Positions 20,984 through 32,739 of a DNA stretch of 64,000 nt are shown in pieces. The notes below the pieces were generated by a model. That model ran no database searches. It saw nothing but the letters and a program-made list of their open reading frames with translations, and was not told the origin of the DNA. The stretch's first letter is position 1. Each line of letters starts with the position of its first letter. Made by a program: the position numbers and the translations under genes. The stretch lies in NCBI RefSeq assembly GCF_016545825.1, contig NC_052617.1:55508472-55572471 (forward strand). Reading direction: 5' to 3'. The stretch comes from Eucalyptus grandis. Taxonomy: Eukaryota; Streptophyta; Magnoliopsida; Myrtales; Myrtaceae.

Positions 20984-23776
20984 TGTGATATCCCGATTTT
21001 TCTAATTCTATTTTCAGTTGATTGAGTCGGGCATTTCATCTTTGCATATAGTTCGTCTCTCTGAGTTGGCCACTCATGAGAGGACTAGCCTATTGGACGA
21101 AGCAATTAAGGGATTTTAACGCGTCAAACTTGGGGACTGATCACCCTTAGGTCGGATGCAAGAAAATTTCCCTGAAAGCTACCCGGTAGGTTAGGCATGC
21201 TGAAATCGCACCATATTGAATTCAACCGTAAAAATTGGGATAGGATTTAGAAGTTGGAAGCCCGGTTATGTCACACATCTTATTAGGATCATGGGATAAT
21301 TTTTGTGGATTTTAATTGGATTCAGTTAGAAGAGAATTGAAAGGAAAATTGAAGAAATTGGATGTACAAGGATTTGGACCTCGGCGAAATGATATTGCAC
21401 CCATTAAAAAATGTTGTGGGAGAGGAGATAGTGGAAGATGACATGGGATGATGTCATGGTGGCCCATTTAGTTGGATTAAAGAAAGAGGAAAAAGAAAAA
21501 TAAATGCCCCCTCCTTCTCTCTCCTCCCTCTCTTCTTCCTCTCTCCCCCCTCGCCTCTCTCCTCCATGGTTGCTATGAGAAAATCAGAAAAATGGCAGCG
21601 AAGAAGAAGCTAGAGCAGCCATGGCCGTTCACTCCTGCTCGCACGCCGTAGCCGTTCGCGCTCCGCTCGCCCGCGTGTCTTTGCCGCCTTTTTCTCCCCT
21701 CTGCTGCTGCTCGAGATCTCAGATCTGGTCGGACGCCGGGTAGAAGCAGCAGCCAACGTCGTCGGGAGCCGTCGCTCGCCGCATGCTGTCCTCGCCTCGC
21801 GTCGTCCGTCGCCGCTCGTCTTTCTCGTGCACACTGCTGCCGTGCGTCTCAGCCCACCTCTCGTCGAGATCTAGCTCGTCCTCACCTTCGTGGGCTGCTG
21901 TAGGTCGCGGATCAGCCACCTCCGGCCACCGTGAGACCTCGCCTGGCCGCCGTGTGCCACCGTCCGAGCTGCCGCCTCCTTCCTCCGCCGTTCCTCCGCC
22001 CGAATCGCCGCCGGACAGCCCTCCTCCGCCCATGAACAGCAGATGCAAAAATGGGTATGGCAGCTTAGTCTTGGCCCGTTTTGGCCGCCTTCCCGAGCCC
22101 GGATGCTCGGCCCGCCTTGAGGAAGGTCGATCCTCGCGTCGTCCTCGTCGTTTTGGTCCGCTCGGCTCGCTAATCCGGTGAGTTTAACTCACTAAACCTT
22201 GATTAGAGGGTTAATGATGCTTTATGGGTGCTTAGTTTATGTTAAGTGTTATTAGGTGGTTAGTTTAATTTATTTAAGTGTAGATTATATTAAGGTGTTT
22301 GATTAACTTAAATTGTGTTTAATTTAAGGTTAAGTGAGTGGTTATATTAATATAAACTGTGATGTGACATAAAGGAATTTACTTTTTATTTATTTAAATA
22401 TTTCGAAATTTTTAATAATTTAATAATATTATATTATTCGAAATTATTAAAATATTATTATTTAATTATTTTCGGAATAAATTTAATTAATTATTAAATT
22501 CGAAAATTTTGTTATGACCCTAAATTCTCATAATTTTTGTGCCGATCGCTACTTTTGTGTAGTCAGATTTTGAAATTGATGATTGGATATTATAAATTGA
22601 GTGTGGATTGTGAAAAGTATGGATTTTATTTAGAAAATTCCAAGTGTCGAGTTTGGCATTGAAATTGGATTGTTAATGGTTAATATCGTAATTGGATTAT
22701 GTGAGTGAAATGTAAAGTATCCAGGGATCGGTATCGAATTGTCGTGTGCTAGTTGAAAGGCTCGGGTCGCGGTAGTGGCTAAGCGATGGATCCTTATTCT
22801 TTTAGAAATGCCGTCGATAGAATGACGTGGCTTGGTCGCAATAGTGGCGGGACTTTGGACCTTCATTCTTCTAGAAATGCCGTCGATAGAATGACGTGGC
22901 TTGGTCACAGTAGTGGCGGGACCGGCGGACCTTTATTCTTCTAGAAATGCCGTCGATAGAATGACGTGGCTTGGTCACAGTAGTGGCGGGACCAACTGGA
23001 CCTTTATTCTTCTAGAAATGCCGTAATGTTAGTAGATAGCCGGCCTGCGAGTAGGCTATGCCCTTGTTTGGCAGTGAATGACAATTGGAATGCATGTTGA
23101 GTGTTGTTGATGGGTCAGATTATGGGACGGAATTGTGCGGCATGGAATGGGACGTGTCATAACGATTTAGTCTTATAATCAGGACCCCCGTGGTTGTTGG
23201 TTATATGAAAGTGAATGCGTTTCGGTTGTTTAAGTTCCTATTTACTATCTGTGATTGAGTGATTTGAATTGTGCTAAACCGTAGGAAGGAATTGAGGCGA
23301 GTAAGTTCTCGTGTGATGTGGCTAGGCCACCCTTGGGTGTATTTTCTTTCTAATAAGGGTTTAGGGGGTTGAACTTGCTAAGACATTGTCTCATCCCGGT
23401 TGTGGGATTAAAATTTCAGGTCCCTGGTGGACGGAGCGGCCAGATAGCTTTGGTTGGCCTTGAGGAGTTGCAAAGGTGAAGTTATAAGGATTGGAGAGCG
23501 TGTTCGACTTGTAGGTCGTAGGACAGTTCATTTTTAAGAGTCGGTCTTTTGTAGACTTTTGGTTGTAGGCCTTCGTCTATAACTCCGTTGGTTTATGTAA
23601 GTGATTGGTTGTGAAATTGTTTCCTGCTTTTCTATCCCGTATTTTATTGTCAGGGGTTTTATAATACGTTCCGCTTGCGCAATAATAAATGAATAGGGTC
23701 AGCGACACTACCTGGGAATGTCGCATTTGCATGACCATGGTGGGATGTTGGCGTGCTCGAGGTTCGGGGCGTGACA
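20984..23776. mobile_element. Solo LTR, probably Ty3/gypsy, 2.79 kb
   Basis: Starts TGTGATATCCCG, ends GGGGCGTGACA, and is flanked by the 5-bp direct repeat GTAAT (20979-20983 and 23777-23781). No primer site, gag or pol lies within it, so one LTR left by recombination is the simplest reading. The GC-rich stretch 21590-22180 yields ORFs on both strands that look like composition effects. The WAK promoter block continues on each side: left flank equals about 8450-8475 and right flank resembles 8495-8560. The superfamily call rests on LTR length and end sequence only. Confidence 0.75.
22789..23028. repeat. Tandem repeat, 70-71 bp unit, about 3.4 copies
   Basis: Units start near 22789, 22858, 22928 and 22999, each with TTATTCTTCTAGAAATGCCG, GATAGAATGACGTGGCTTGG and AGTGGCGGGAC. 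It lies inside the solo LTR. Divergence between units is a few bases. Confidence 0.9.
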
Positions 23777-24211
23777 GTAATGGCTGGTCGTTGCATGGCA
23801 ATTACTGATGAAAAAGAGCCAATTTGTTGACAAATTTCATCAGTTAATAACCTTTGACATTTCTCCTTATAATATTCTTAAATTTGTTATTACCCGCCAA
23901 CCTTGACTACATCATTAATAGAGAACATCAATGATGCAGGCTACTTTCATTACAGCGCCAAGACTTAAGAAGTCAAGCAAAAACAGTAGTGAGCGTATGC
24001 AGAGGGGGAAAGATCACAACCCCAAATCAGGAGAACGAGAAAAAGAAAAATCAACAAGAGCAAATTGGTTTGAGTTGGTGATTGTACGCATGCAATGTGT
24101 TTCTGGGTGGATGGGTTTTATACTTTGAACAATTGTATTTTCCTCTTTTTAGATTGTATATACGCATTCTAAAAAAAAAAATGGGTAGCTTCAAAATAAA
24201 TAATCAACTAA
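23777..24211. other. Continuation of WAK block B flank
   Basis: 23782-23880 continues the 8495-8560 type sequence and 23884-24200 matches 7430-7740. The order differs from block A, implying rearrangement between tandem WAK units. No gene. Confidence 0.6.
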
Positions 24212-25632
24212 GGGCTTGCATGGAAACGTTTCTTGTTTCTGTTTCTGAACACTTTTTTTGTTTTTTTGTTCCCGGAACAAAATTGGAGCAAAAAAAAACA
24301 CAAAAAAAGTTACTTATGGAATCCAGAAACACTTCTTCAAAGCCAAAAAAGAACAAAAATGAAAAGAACAAAAAACAAAAACCTGGAACACACCGGCTGA
24401 AGCTTCGTTCATGCGTGCTCTCCCTTCTCCTTCGTTCATTCGTGCTCTCCCTTTTCCGGCGTCTCTCCCTTCTCTCCGACGCCTCCCACTCGGGCTGACT
24501 CTCCAGCGACTCCTCACTCTGCCGACTCACTGGCTGAAGCTTCCGAATCCAGGTACGTTTCTGGTGCTCCTCCTTCTCCAGTCGACGAGGGCTTCGGCGA
24601 GAGCCACCCCTCCCAAATCTAACCCACCTTCGCCGACGGCGAATGCAGGACACTCGCTTGAGGCTGCCGACGGCGAGATCTAGGATGGCTCGCTCAAGCC
24701 TCAAGCGGCGTTGCTCGCCCGGATCTACGGCGGATCTGGATGGCTGCTCGCTCGAGCCTCAGCGGCGTTGCTCGCCCGGATCTGTGGCAAATGCTGGACG
24801 GCTGCTCGCTCGAGCTGCTCGAGCGAGCTGCTTGAGCGGCGAGCAACTGCCAGCTCGAGCGCGGAGCGAGCGAGTTGCTCGAGCTGGCGAGAGCTGCGAG
24901 CTGCTCGATCGGCGGAAGCTCGCCAGCTCGCTCGAGGAGCACGGACCGACGCTCGATCGATCCATTCAACGAGTGGATCCTTCGATTCTGCGGGGGCTTG
25001 AGTGATGTTGTGTTGTTGCTTGATTCGGTTTTGGAAGGGGGGAATTTCAGTTCATCGATTGGATTGGGGTTTCCTTCGATTGTTGTTTTGTTGCTCATGG
25101 TGATGTGGAATGGACAGGCTGGTGAAGCACGTGGCGAGGGCGTTCAACGACGATTTCACCACCAAGGGGGAGAACCAGCCGAAGTCGGGGCGCAGCGTGG
25201 TTGTGCGGCATTGTAAGAAGGTAATAACCAAGGGTAATGCTGCCTTGTGTTGGCTGAATTTCATGGTTGCATTCTATATGTAGCATTACTATGTACTTCT
25301 TGTAGCTCAAAATGCAACTTATGATCTGTTTTACACAAGTTAGTTCAACAATTTTCATTTTTGTCATTATATAGTCTTCTTGGCTTGCATCTCTTGAGAA
25401 TGATTTTGTCGTTTACCAAACGTGTTCTGTTTTTTTTTCTATTCTAGGAACAGAAATTGACTGTAGTTACCAAACGTGTTTCTGTTCTTTTTTTATTCTA
25501 AGAACAGTTTTTTTTTACACTTACTAAACGCGTTCTTTTGTTCAAAAATTGTTCCCCGGAACATAAACACTTTTTTTTTTTATTTCTGTTCCATGGAACA
25601 AAAAAAGAACATAAGTGTTTCCATGCGCGCCC
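24212..25632. mobile_element. PIF/Harbinger-like non-autonomous DNA transposon carrying gene sequence
   Basis: A 1421-bp element. Left end GGGCTTGCATGGAAAC and the complement of the right end GGGCGCGCATGGAAAC match at 14 of 16 bases, and similarity continues through T-rich DNA with GTTCC..GGAAC motifs. TAA flanks both ends (24209-24211 and 25633-25635), the 3-bp target typical of PIF/Harbinger. No transposase is present. The interior (24400-25220) is GC-rich, with AGCTCG-rich repeats at 24780-24930 and a captured exon. The element interrupts the WAK block flank, which resumes with GAGGTAAAATATCAA as at 7759. Confidence 0.78.
25110..25220 (+). pseudogene. Captured exon resembling the TFIIE-alpha N-terminus
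   Basis: Reads MDRLVKHVARAFNDDF then TTKGENQPKSGRS, ending VVVRHCKK and followed at once by a GT donor (GTAATA at 25221). The RLVK..ARAF.DD.TTKG.NQPK.GRS pattern matches, from memory, the first segment of plant transcription initiation factor IIE subunit alpha, just before its winged helix. After GRS the sequence departs from the family. No other TFIIE exon is in the window. It sits within the Harbinger-like element, so it is a transduplicated fragment. Identification is from memory, not a search. Confidence 0.65.
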
Positions 25633-25635
25633 TAA

Positions 25636-27659
25636 GAGGTAAAATATCAATTTTTTACAAAATTTATTTGATGGAAACATGGTTATTAATATTTAAAAAC
25701 TTTAGTATATATTGCCATATCCCTCAACCACACGAGGATCGGTCACTATTGCTCTTGATTTTGACTCTCTAAAGAAAAGCAACTTTTTTCTTGTTTTTTC
25801 AACTTAAAACAAAGATATATTCAGTACTATTCCTTGTCCAAAGCATCAGATGCAATTGACGATGACCTAGACATAAAAAGCGAAGCAACGACTTGAATAG
25901 CCGACTCATATTTCTATGTTCCGTATGCCATGCGACACGACATTGACCTTGACATGAGAAGCCAACCAGCGACTTGCGAGGCCAACTGATGTCTCCCCAA
26001 TTTGAAGGCCAGTGAGCTTTAATGATTTGGCCGATCCCGAATTTGAGGTTCGCTTTTATTAGGTCCGCAACTCACGCTGTGATGTTACAATCGATTGTAA
26101 GAATTTTCAAGCTGATTTGAAACTTGAAAAGAGACTTGCACTAAGGATTCAATTTGGTCGTGTGTAACGGGGCTAACTTAACTCAAAATGAAACAATGAC
26201 AAAAGGAAAAGTAGGATTCTTGATAAAGAAGATGGTTTGATTGATTTTGGCTTCTCAACTTTCTTGGTAGATATAGCAAAAGAGTTAAAGTTTTCTTCGC
26301 CGAATATAATATGGCAAAAACGGTACTGTTAAAGTTTTTTTGCCGAATATAATATGGCAAAAATGGTAGCGTCATCGTCGAACTTTACCCTACAACTCTT
26401 ACCGGAGAACTAAAATAGGAATCTATCGACGAAGGGACTTTATAAAAGTTGTCTCTATGTCTCAAATTCCAAGCAGCCTCGTTTAAAATTCCATGGAAAG
26501 GCCGTCAATTTTGGTGTGCCTCTCGAAGGCAGACTCTATAGCATGCCCTTCTAATAAAGACGCTTTTATGAGAATTTCACCAACGATGTTGACTGAGGTA
26601 AAAACATGAATTTGCATGATGAACCTATGTTTTTTATTTTATTTTAATTATTCTGTGATCTTAAATTGTAATTTCAATTTTTCATTCAACCTGATCCCTC
26701 ACAAACTTATGTTATTTTTAAGTATTAGTTCATGTGGTCTGTGAAATTCTAAAAATATACAAGAAATTGATCCATGTGAAGTGTCATACCTTAGGCTATA
26801 ATATGATTTGCTAACATTTTTGTGGGAAATTTGAATAGAGAATAGGGTTAGTTTCGTCATTATGACATGATATACAACTCACCACTCCTCAACTCATCCA
26901 CAGTCAAGATAATTTCAATCCATTTCTAGCCTTGCTGTCTTTGATAAAGAAGACTTCTTCGTCTGCTAGGAGGGATGATCTAAACGTTTGCCTCACAAAA
27001 AGAGAAAACAGCGAAAAATAGGTATTGATACGGAGTTACTGGGTGAAATTGGCACTATCAAATAAGATTTAATGGAAAAAGGCCTTTGTTTTTGGGTATA
27101 ATTCTGCTACAAATCGGACGGTTAGAGAAAAATAATTGAAATGCATTTGTCTATTTCGATGATCATTTCAACTGTCAAAAGAATCCCTTACCTAAGAACT
27201 CCTTTTTGGGTTAGAAAAAATGATATTTTGACGGGAGAATTATCAAAAAAGTCATAAATCTATTGCAATGGCATCCTAAGATGAATGCCCTTTTCATTTC
27301 CATCTAAACATCATAAGAAGGTAAGCCGTCCTCATTCGGTTAATTTCGGATAAAATTCTGCATCTATGATTTTTAAATGAAACCCATTTTATTACAATTC
27401 TGTCGAATTGCTATCTCATTAATTGAATTTTTTTTTTTTTTTGGGCTCAAGGCGTAATGACGCCAACCTCATCTACTTGTGCAAGATAGAGTGTTAGATT
27501 GTAAGGGCATGCATTCGTCAGCGATTAATGGGGTCCAAAAGAATTAGTCAAATTGCGAAATTCACCTTGGAACTATTTACTAATTTCAGAAAAAGGGGAA
27601 AAAACTCACTCCTTTTTCCTCTTTTCAAAACAAATTCTCAATTCTCAGACAATTTCATC
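25636..27659. other. Intergenic DNA
   Basis: 25636-25690 continues the WAK flank block. The rest is AT-rich and single-copy in this window. A short direct duplication (GCCGAATATAATATGGCAAAAA) lies at about 26298-26360. No coding gene is recognised. Confidence 0.6.
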
Positions 27660-27955
27660 AAGCGCGGAGTCAGCGTTGACCACGTGATGGCAAGCGAGCA
27701 TTAAGGCAGGACTCCACGTCAGCACGGAGAGCCCGCTAAACGAAAACGTGACCATCCGTCACCCTCACCGAATTCACGACGCGCGTGGCCCGACCTACCG
27801 CCGAAGCCGCGCGTGCAGCTGGGGGCTTCGCCATGTCAGAATCAGGGAAAATATCGATTTTTCCAAAATTTTTCATTTTTTTCCTCTCATTTTTTTCTTG
27901 CCCGAGAGGGTTCCAGTCAGTGACCTTTATATTCCCCTCGTACAAATGATATTTC
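27660..27955 (+). promoter_or_regulatory. Probable promoter of the C2H2 zinc-finger gene
   Basis: GC content rises here. TTGACC and CACGTG are fused at about 27675-27685 (W-box plus G-box), and an ACGT-containing CCACGTCAG lies near 27714. A TATA-like TTTATATTC is at about 27926-27934. A pyrimidine-rich 5' UTR exon follows. Motif function is inferred. Confidence 0.5.
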
Positions 27956-28147
27956 CTCTCCTTCGAAAACTCCTCACTCGCTCGCGCTCCGCCGATCGCT
28001 CCCTCTCGCTTTCCGGCGGTTTTCTCGCGCTCCGACCGCTCCCCAATCTCATTCCCCCGGCGAGCCCCCGCCGCCGCCCCGCCCCCGCGCCGATCTCCGT
28101 CGCCTCCCCGCGGCTCAGTGATCTCCCCTCCCCGGCGGTACGGACTG
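27956..28147 (+). other. 5' UTR exon of the C2H2 gene (predicted)
   Basis: CT- and GC-rich leader ending ACTG, followed by a strong GTGAGT donor at 28148. The next acceptor is TTCACAG near 29333, just before the ATG at 29364. This gives a 1.2-kb leader intron, a common plant arrangement. The transcription start is not determined. Confidence 0.5.
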
Positions 28148-29363
28148 GTGAGTGAACTGATCGCCCCCCTCTGCTCTACGTGAATCGCCTTTCTCGACGT
28201 GCTCTCGATCTGCCTCTTTCCGTTTTCGCCGTCAGTTGTCTCCGATAGATCGCGCGCTTGGATAGTCTCATCTCAGCTCCCTCTCCCGCAATCTGGTTCG
28301 ACGATTTCCCGATCAATTCCGTGCCGGCTGCGGCCGGTCGGGAGGACGGAATAAGGAGGATGATTAGAGGGTACGGATTAGAGATTTTTGAGATTTTCTC
28401 GATTCGATGAGTCTCGTCGTGCGTAGAGGTTGATTGAATCGTGGCTGGTTCGTTGTTCATGATGTTACTTAATGTAGATATGACTGTGTTTCCTTTTCCA
28501 ATTCCAATCTCAGGCTGATGTGATGTTAGCGAAGGTTTTACGTGCTTGTTATATTGTGTAAAGCTGGTTGGTTGAAGATCGATGCTCAAGTTTTTTTTTG
28601 GTTAAGACTGGGTGATTTTAAATTATTTGCCTTTCGACGTATATAAGTTGTCATTCAAGCAGATATGATATCGCGCCAATTTTTCTTGGAGATTTGATGG
28701 CCATATCTTAGGTTCTCATGATGTGGGAGGGACTCATTGGTTGTGAAGGTGATGGCTTTTAAGTTTTGGGCCTTTTCCTGTTACACGTTTTTTTCTTTTT
28801 GCCATGGAGTGTCCTTCAAGCTGCTTGTTTAATCATATCTGAGGAATTAGTTTTCCCAGGGTGGGTCTGTAAATACAGCTAATTTGCAGGTTAGTGACAA
28901 CATGAATTTGTGATAAAGGTTGAGAAGTTTGGTGGTAATTGGATTTATTTCTCTTTGGTTAATTCAAAATTCATAAGTGAATTATGCACCGTTAGAATAT
29001 GGTGCGTCCATGAAGATTCGACATTGTAAAGTATAGCAGCCTGTCTTATATTGCATAGGATTTCCTAGGATTTACAACTTCTCATCAAAAGTATTGAGGT
29101 ATTGACATGCATTGGGCAATGTCAAGGACATAGAATTTGATATTCTGCAAGTGTATGAAAGAAATTTGTTTCCTAGCTTGTGTGATTTACGGCTTAATGC
29201 TCTTAAGTGAAACAGAAGCATTGGCGGCTACATCTTTGGGCTCCTTATCTAAGTGCAGATATAATACTGGCGATTATTTTTGTGCCATTGAGTACATTGT
29301 GTTCTTCTGATTTTCTTTTTGTCTTATTCACAGTAATATCATCATCAAGCTCATTGTGGATTA

Positions 29364-32241
29364 ATGTCGGTTGCAAAAGTCAAAACGTCTAACGCTCTTG
29401 ATGGGATGAAAGTGGAGGACAGAAATGATTCTTTAAACACATTCATCAGGCAAGCTATAGGAAAAGAACCTCTTCTGTCCCTGCCAAGGTCTGGGGATAA
29501 CTCATTTCAGTGGATCCATCCACTACTTCAAGCTTTAGATCATCAAGGTATCATCTGTGTTGGCTGTAATTAAAGATTAATTGTCATCAAAGTTGGCTTT
29601 AGTGAGCTATACTTTGTGTATATGCTTTATGTTAATTTGTTCAGGGCCTTTTTCTGCATATCAAGAGACTATCTAAAATGAGTTTAGTCGTTGCTCTAAG
29701 TAAAACTAGAATTTCTTTCCTCCTCCCTATGTCACCTAGCTTTTCTCCCTCACAGTATAACCATGTGTATAATCCAGAGAGAGAGAGAGAGAGTCTTTAG
29801 TAATTACTCTTGCTGCTCATGAGGGCACGTCCAAGGGTACTGGTCAAAGGAAAAACTGCATCAGTAGAAGTAGAGTGGAGATTGAAATGGAGATGCTGTA
29901 TTCTTTGCCCTCTCCAGGGGTTGAAGTTCAACATATAAATCGTACATTTTTCTGTCCATTGGTTTCAGATTTGCATGGTTGGCCACTGAAGATTCCTATG
30001 CAGAGGTGTGATAAGTGCCATCGAGAATTCTTTTCATCCGTTAACTACAAAAGGCACATCCGTGTGCATCATCGGCTAAGAAAGCTTGATAAGGTTGAGT
30101 TTTTTTTATTTTAATCATCTGATAAGGTTGAATTACTGATGCCGATTCTATTGCTATAGCATCAACAGCTTCAGGAGATTGTCATTTTGTAAATGCTACA
30201 TGCTGCATTTGCTTTTGTGCTTAATCACTGTTTTCCTTGCTTAACCTCTGGCTTTACAGTGGGGTTTGTTTTCCATCTTGTAGGATAGCTCCAAAAATAG
30301 AGATTTACTAGGACCTTTCTGGGATAAGGTAACGAGTTGTTTTCTTTTTTCTTCTCTTGTGGTGCTTAAGTTGTGTAATGGAGTAGCTTTCTTGTTTTCT
30401 CCAGCTCATTTGGTATTCTTACTGCAGCTATCTGCTGAAGAAGCAAAGGAAATAGTATCCCTGAAAAATTCTACCATGGAGGTAAAGCTATGAGATTACA
30501 GCATCTTTTCTGTCAATTAAATTTAGGAGGATGATCAAATGAATTTTGTTGGTACTTTGATCATAGAGTTGCATAGATCTTATTTTCATAATATCAATGA
30601 AGCCATCCTTAGGTAGATAAACTCTGTGCCCATGAAATGCCTCATTAATTTCATGAAACGAGTAAGATGCGAGCCAAACTCAGGTCAGTTCCCAGATAGG
30701 AATTGTTTGCACTCGATGCATTGGAATTGAAATTGTAGCATGTCTAATTTACATAGATCCATATGCCGAACTGAAACCACTAATGGAGTTTTGTTCACTT
30801 AGTATGGTTATATTTACGCTAATACCAATAGATCTCCTTATCTGTGCTAAAACTCCACTTATTTTTGCATGCATGCATGCATATAGTTTACATTAAAGAT
30901 TCTCTTTTTCTTTCTATGTCATTGATGTTCCTCCTCTTTCTTTGTTTTGTTCTTGCTGAGGAGTTACCATTTGTGGCATGATGTGCGATATCTACTAAGC
31001 CTTCCTTTCTGCTTTCATTTCTCTTTTGATTGTAATCTTCCTTTTGACGCAAATTCTGGTGATTATTTTAGGATGTTCCTGGGACTACTGTTATAAAATC
31101 TTTGGCATCACTGATACGGAAGCCTGGATTTCCTGTAATGCCGCAATTTTGCCTAATAGCTGGTTCATCTCTTTTGGTGAGGGAACTTTATTATTTTTGG
31201 CCCCTGACCTGTCTTCTGTGTGATATTGATCGTCATGTAATAGTCTTCTATCTAAGATGTAATACTCTTGCAGGACATTGTCCAGGCTAGGCCTTCGAGA
31301 TTTCCTCTATCTTCGCAAGATCTGTTTGGCATTCTTGATGATGCAAGTGAAAAAACCTTTTTAAGTGGACCGACCTTATTGATGCGAAGATTCATTTTCG
31401 ATAAGGAAGTTGGAAAGATTGGTCTGGACCCTAAGAACTTGGTTGCATTCACGTGTTTCATGTTGGAACAGAAACTGGTAAAAAGAGTTCTTTATTATCT
31501 TTTCAATTTATTGGTTGTTCTCTTTTGCATCTCTTTATCACTAAATTGGACATGTAAGTTGTTCCAGAAATTTCTGGAACACTCTGAGAGTGGTCATTGA
31601 TGTGGAATAATGGGGCGATCGTCTAATTACTGTAATTTCTGATTGTGCTCAGGTCGAAGCGTGGCTTGCGGATAAAGATGATGAAGCTTTGAGGTTCCAG
31701 AAGTTACTGGTGGAGGAAGAAGAAGCTGCTCAGAGAAGGTGTGCTGTGCTTGATATTTATGTTTGTGGTTGTTTAGTTTGCTATACCGTTCAGCTTTGCT
31801 AATGCTTGGAGTCATTTTCTGCTTCAGCTTCTCAATATCACTAGAATTTTTATTGGTTGTTTGTCATGCCATTCTTCTTTCTTTGACCTCAGTTAATGTG
31901 GGAATCGCATTTCTAATTCATGTCTTTTTTCTCCTACCATTCTATGCGGCTTCAATTCATGAATATATAGTACATGTTGTCATCCTTGCTTGGGTGCTTT
32001 TTCAACATTAATTATACACTAGCCAAACTTTTTGCATTTTGTTGAGGTTCTTTTTCTTACTCTCTTTTTTTTCTTAAGTGGTCGAGTTCTCAAAGGTAGA
32101 TCCTCATCTAATATGGTAAGATTTGCTCTGATGACTTGTAGGCAAGCTGAAATTCTGGAAAGGAAGAGACAAAAAAGGCTTAGGCAGAAGGAACAGAAAG
32201 CAAAGGAGCACAAGAATGGGGAGGTTAAGCTGGAAAAATAA
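29364..32241 (+). CDS. C2H2 zinc-finger/coiled-coil protein, 8 coding exons
   Basis: Predicted exons: 29364-29547, 29969-30093, 30284-30328, 30428-30481, 31072-31176, 31274-31477, 31653-31738 and 32142-32241. All have GT/AG borders and keep frame, giving 300 codons. Start MSVAKVKT is the first ATG after the leader acceptor. Residues about 75-96 form a classical C2H2 finger (CDKC, 12 residues, HIRVH). The middle holds a conserved-looking segment (RPSRFPLSSQDLFGILDDAS). The C-terminus is a charged coiled coil (VEEEEAAQRR, RKRQKRLRQKEQ). It resembles an uncharacterised plant family sometimes labelled NST1-like; role unknown, nuclear location inferred. It is the only gene here that reads open across introns. 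It ends at TAA 32239, while a continuing frame follows, so the C-terminus may be cut by a 1-bp shift. Confidence 0.72.
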
Positions 32242-32551
32242 TTTTGATATCGTAGAGAATGAAGCTTCGTCAGATGTGCCTGGAAATTTGAGTTCATCAG
32301 AAGTAGACATTCGCATTACAGATTCACCTTCAGATCCTGTACCGTCATTGCTCGAAGTACCCCAGCTTCCACATGCTGAAGAAGGGCCAGACTTTGAGAT
32401 TGAGTCAGGGCTCGGTAGTGATTATCCAGTCTTTAATAATTTGCCGAATGTTGAACCGCAAAGGCCACTTGGAGGCAGTCATCAACACCTACGAATTACC
32501 AATGCGTCGTCCCACTACAAAGGCAGTAAGGGATTTTCGAAAGGTCTATAA
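32242..32551 (+). pseudogene. Frame-shifted C-terminal continuation of the C2H2 gene
   Basis: Directly after the stop, the +1 frame stays open for about 100 codons and looks like an acidic, Ser/Pro-rich tail (DVPGNLSSSEVDIRITDSPS, then a Pro/Glu-rich part, then SHYKGSKGFSKG). A single-base change near 32238 (AAAAATAA) would explain the break. Whether this is mutation, sequencing error or a different splice is open. The segment ends near the start of the WAK C promoter block. Confidence 0.5.
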
Positions 32552-32739
32552 AGAAATTTAAGGATATTGTGAAGAGAAATGTCTAAGGTTATCATTAGTT
32601 CTTGTTCTTCAACCAATGAAATTCGTTGAAAAATAAAGAGACTGTTGTTTAACGATCCAGAGTTACGGTGCAATATTATGTTTTGGTATTGTTGTATTTT
32701 AGAGTTTACCAAGGAGTCTCTTTCTTGTTAAAAAAAAAG

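Noticed and set aside
21610..22181. Ser/Pro- and Arg-rich ORFs up to 132 codons
   Set aside because: Inside the solo LTR, in GC-rich DNA, with overlapping frames on both strands and no start context or domain.
22789..23028. Possible CRISPR-like array
   Set aside because: Units are contiguous 70-71-bp tandem copies without variable spacers, in a plant LTR.
24204..25098. Arg/Ser-rich ORFs up to 166 codons
   Set aside because: Composition-driven frames through AGCTCG-rich DNA of the Harbinger-like element; only the TFIIE-like exon is recognisable.
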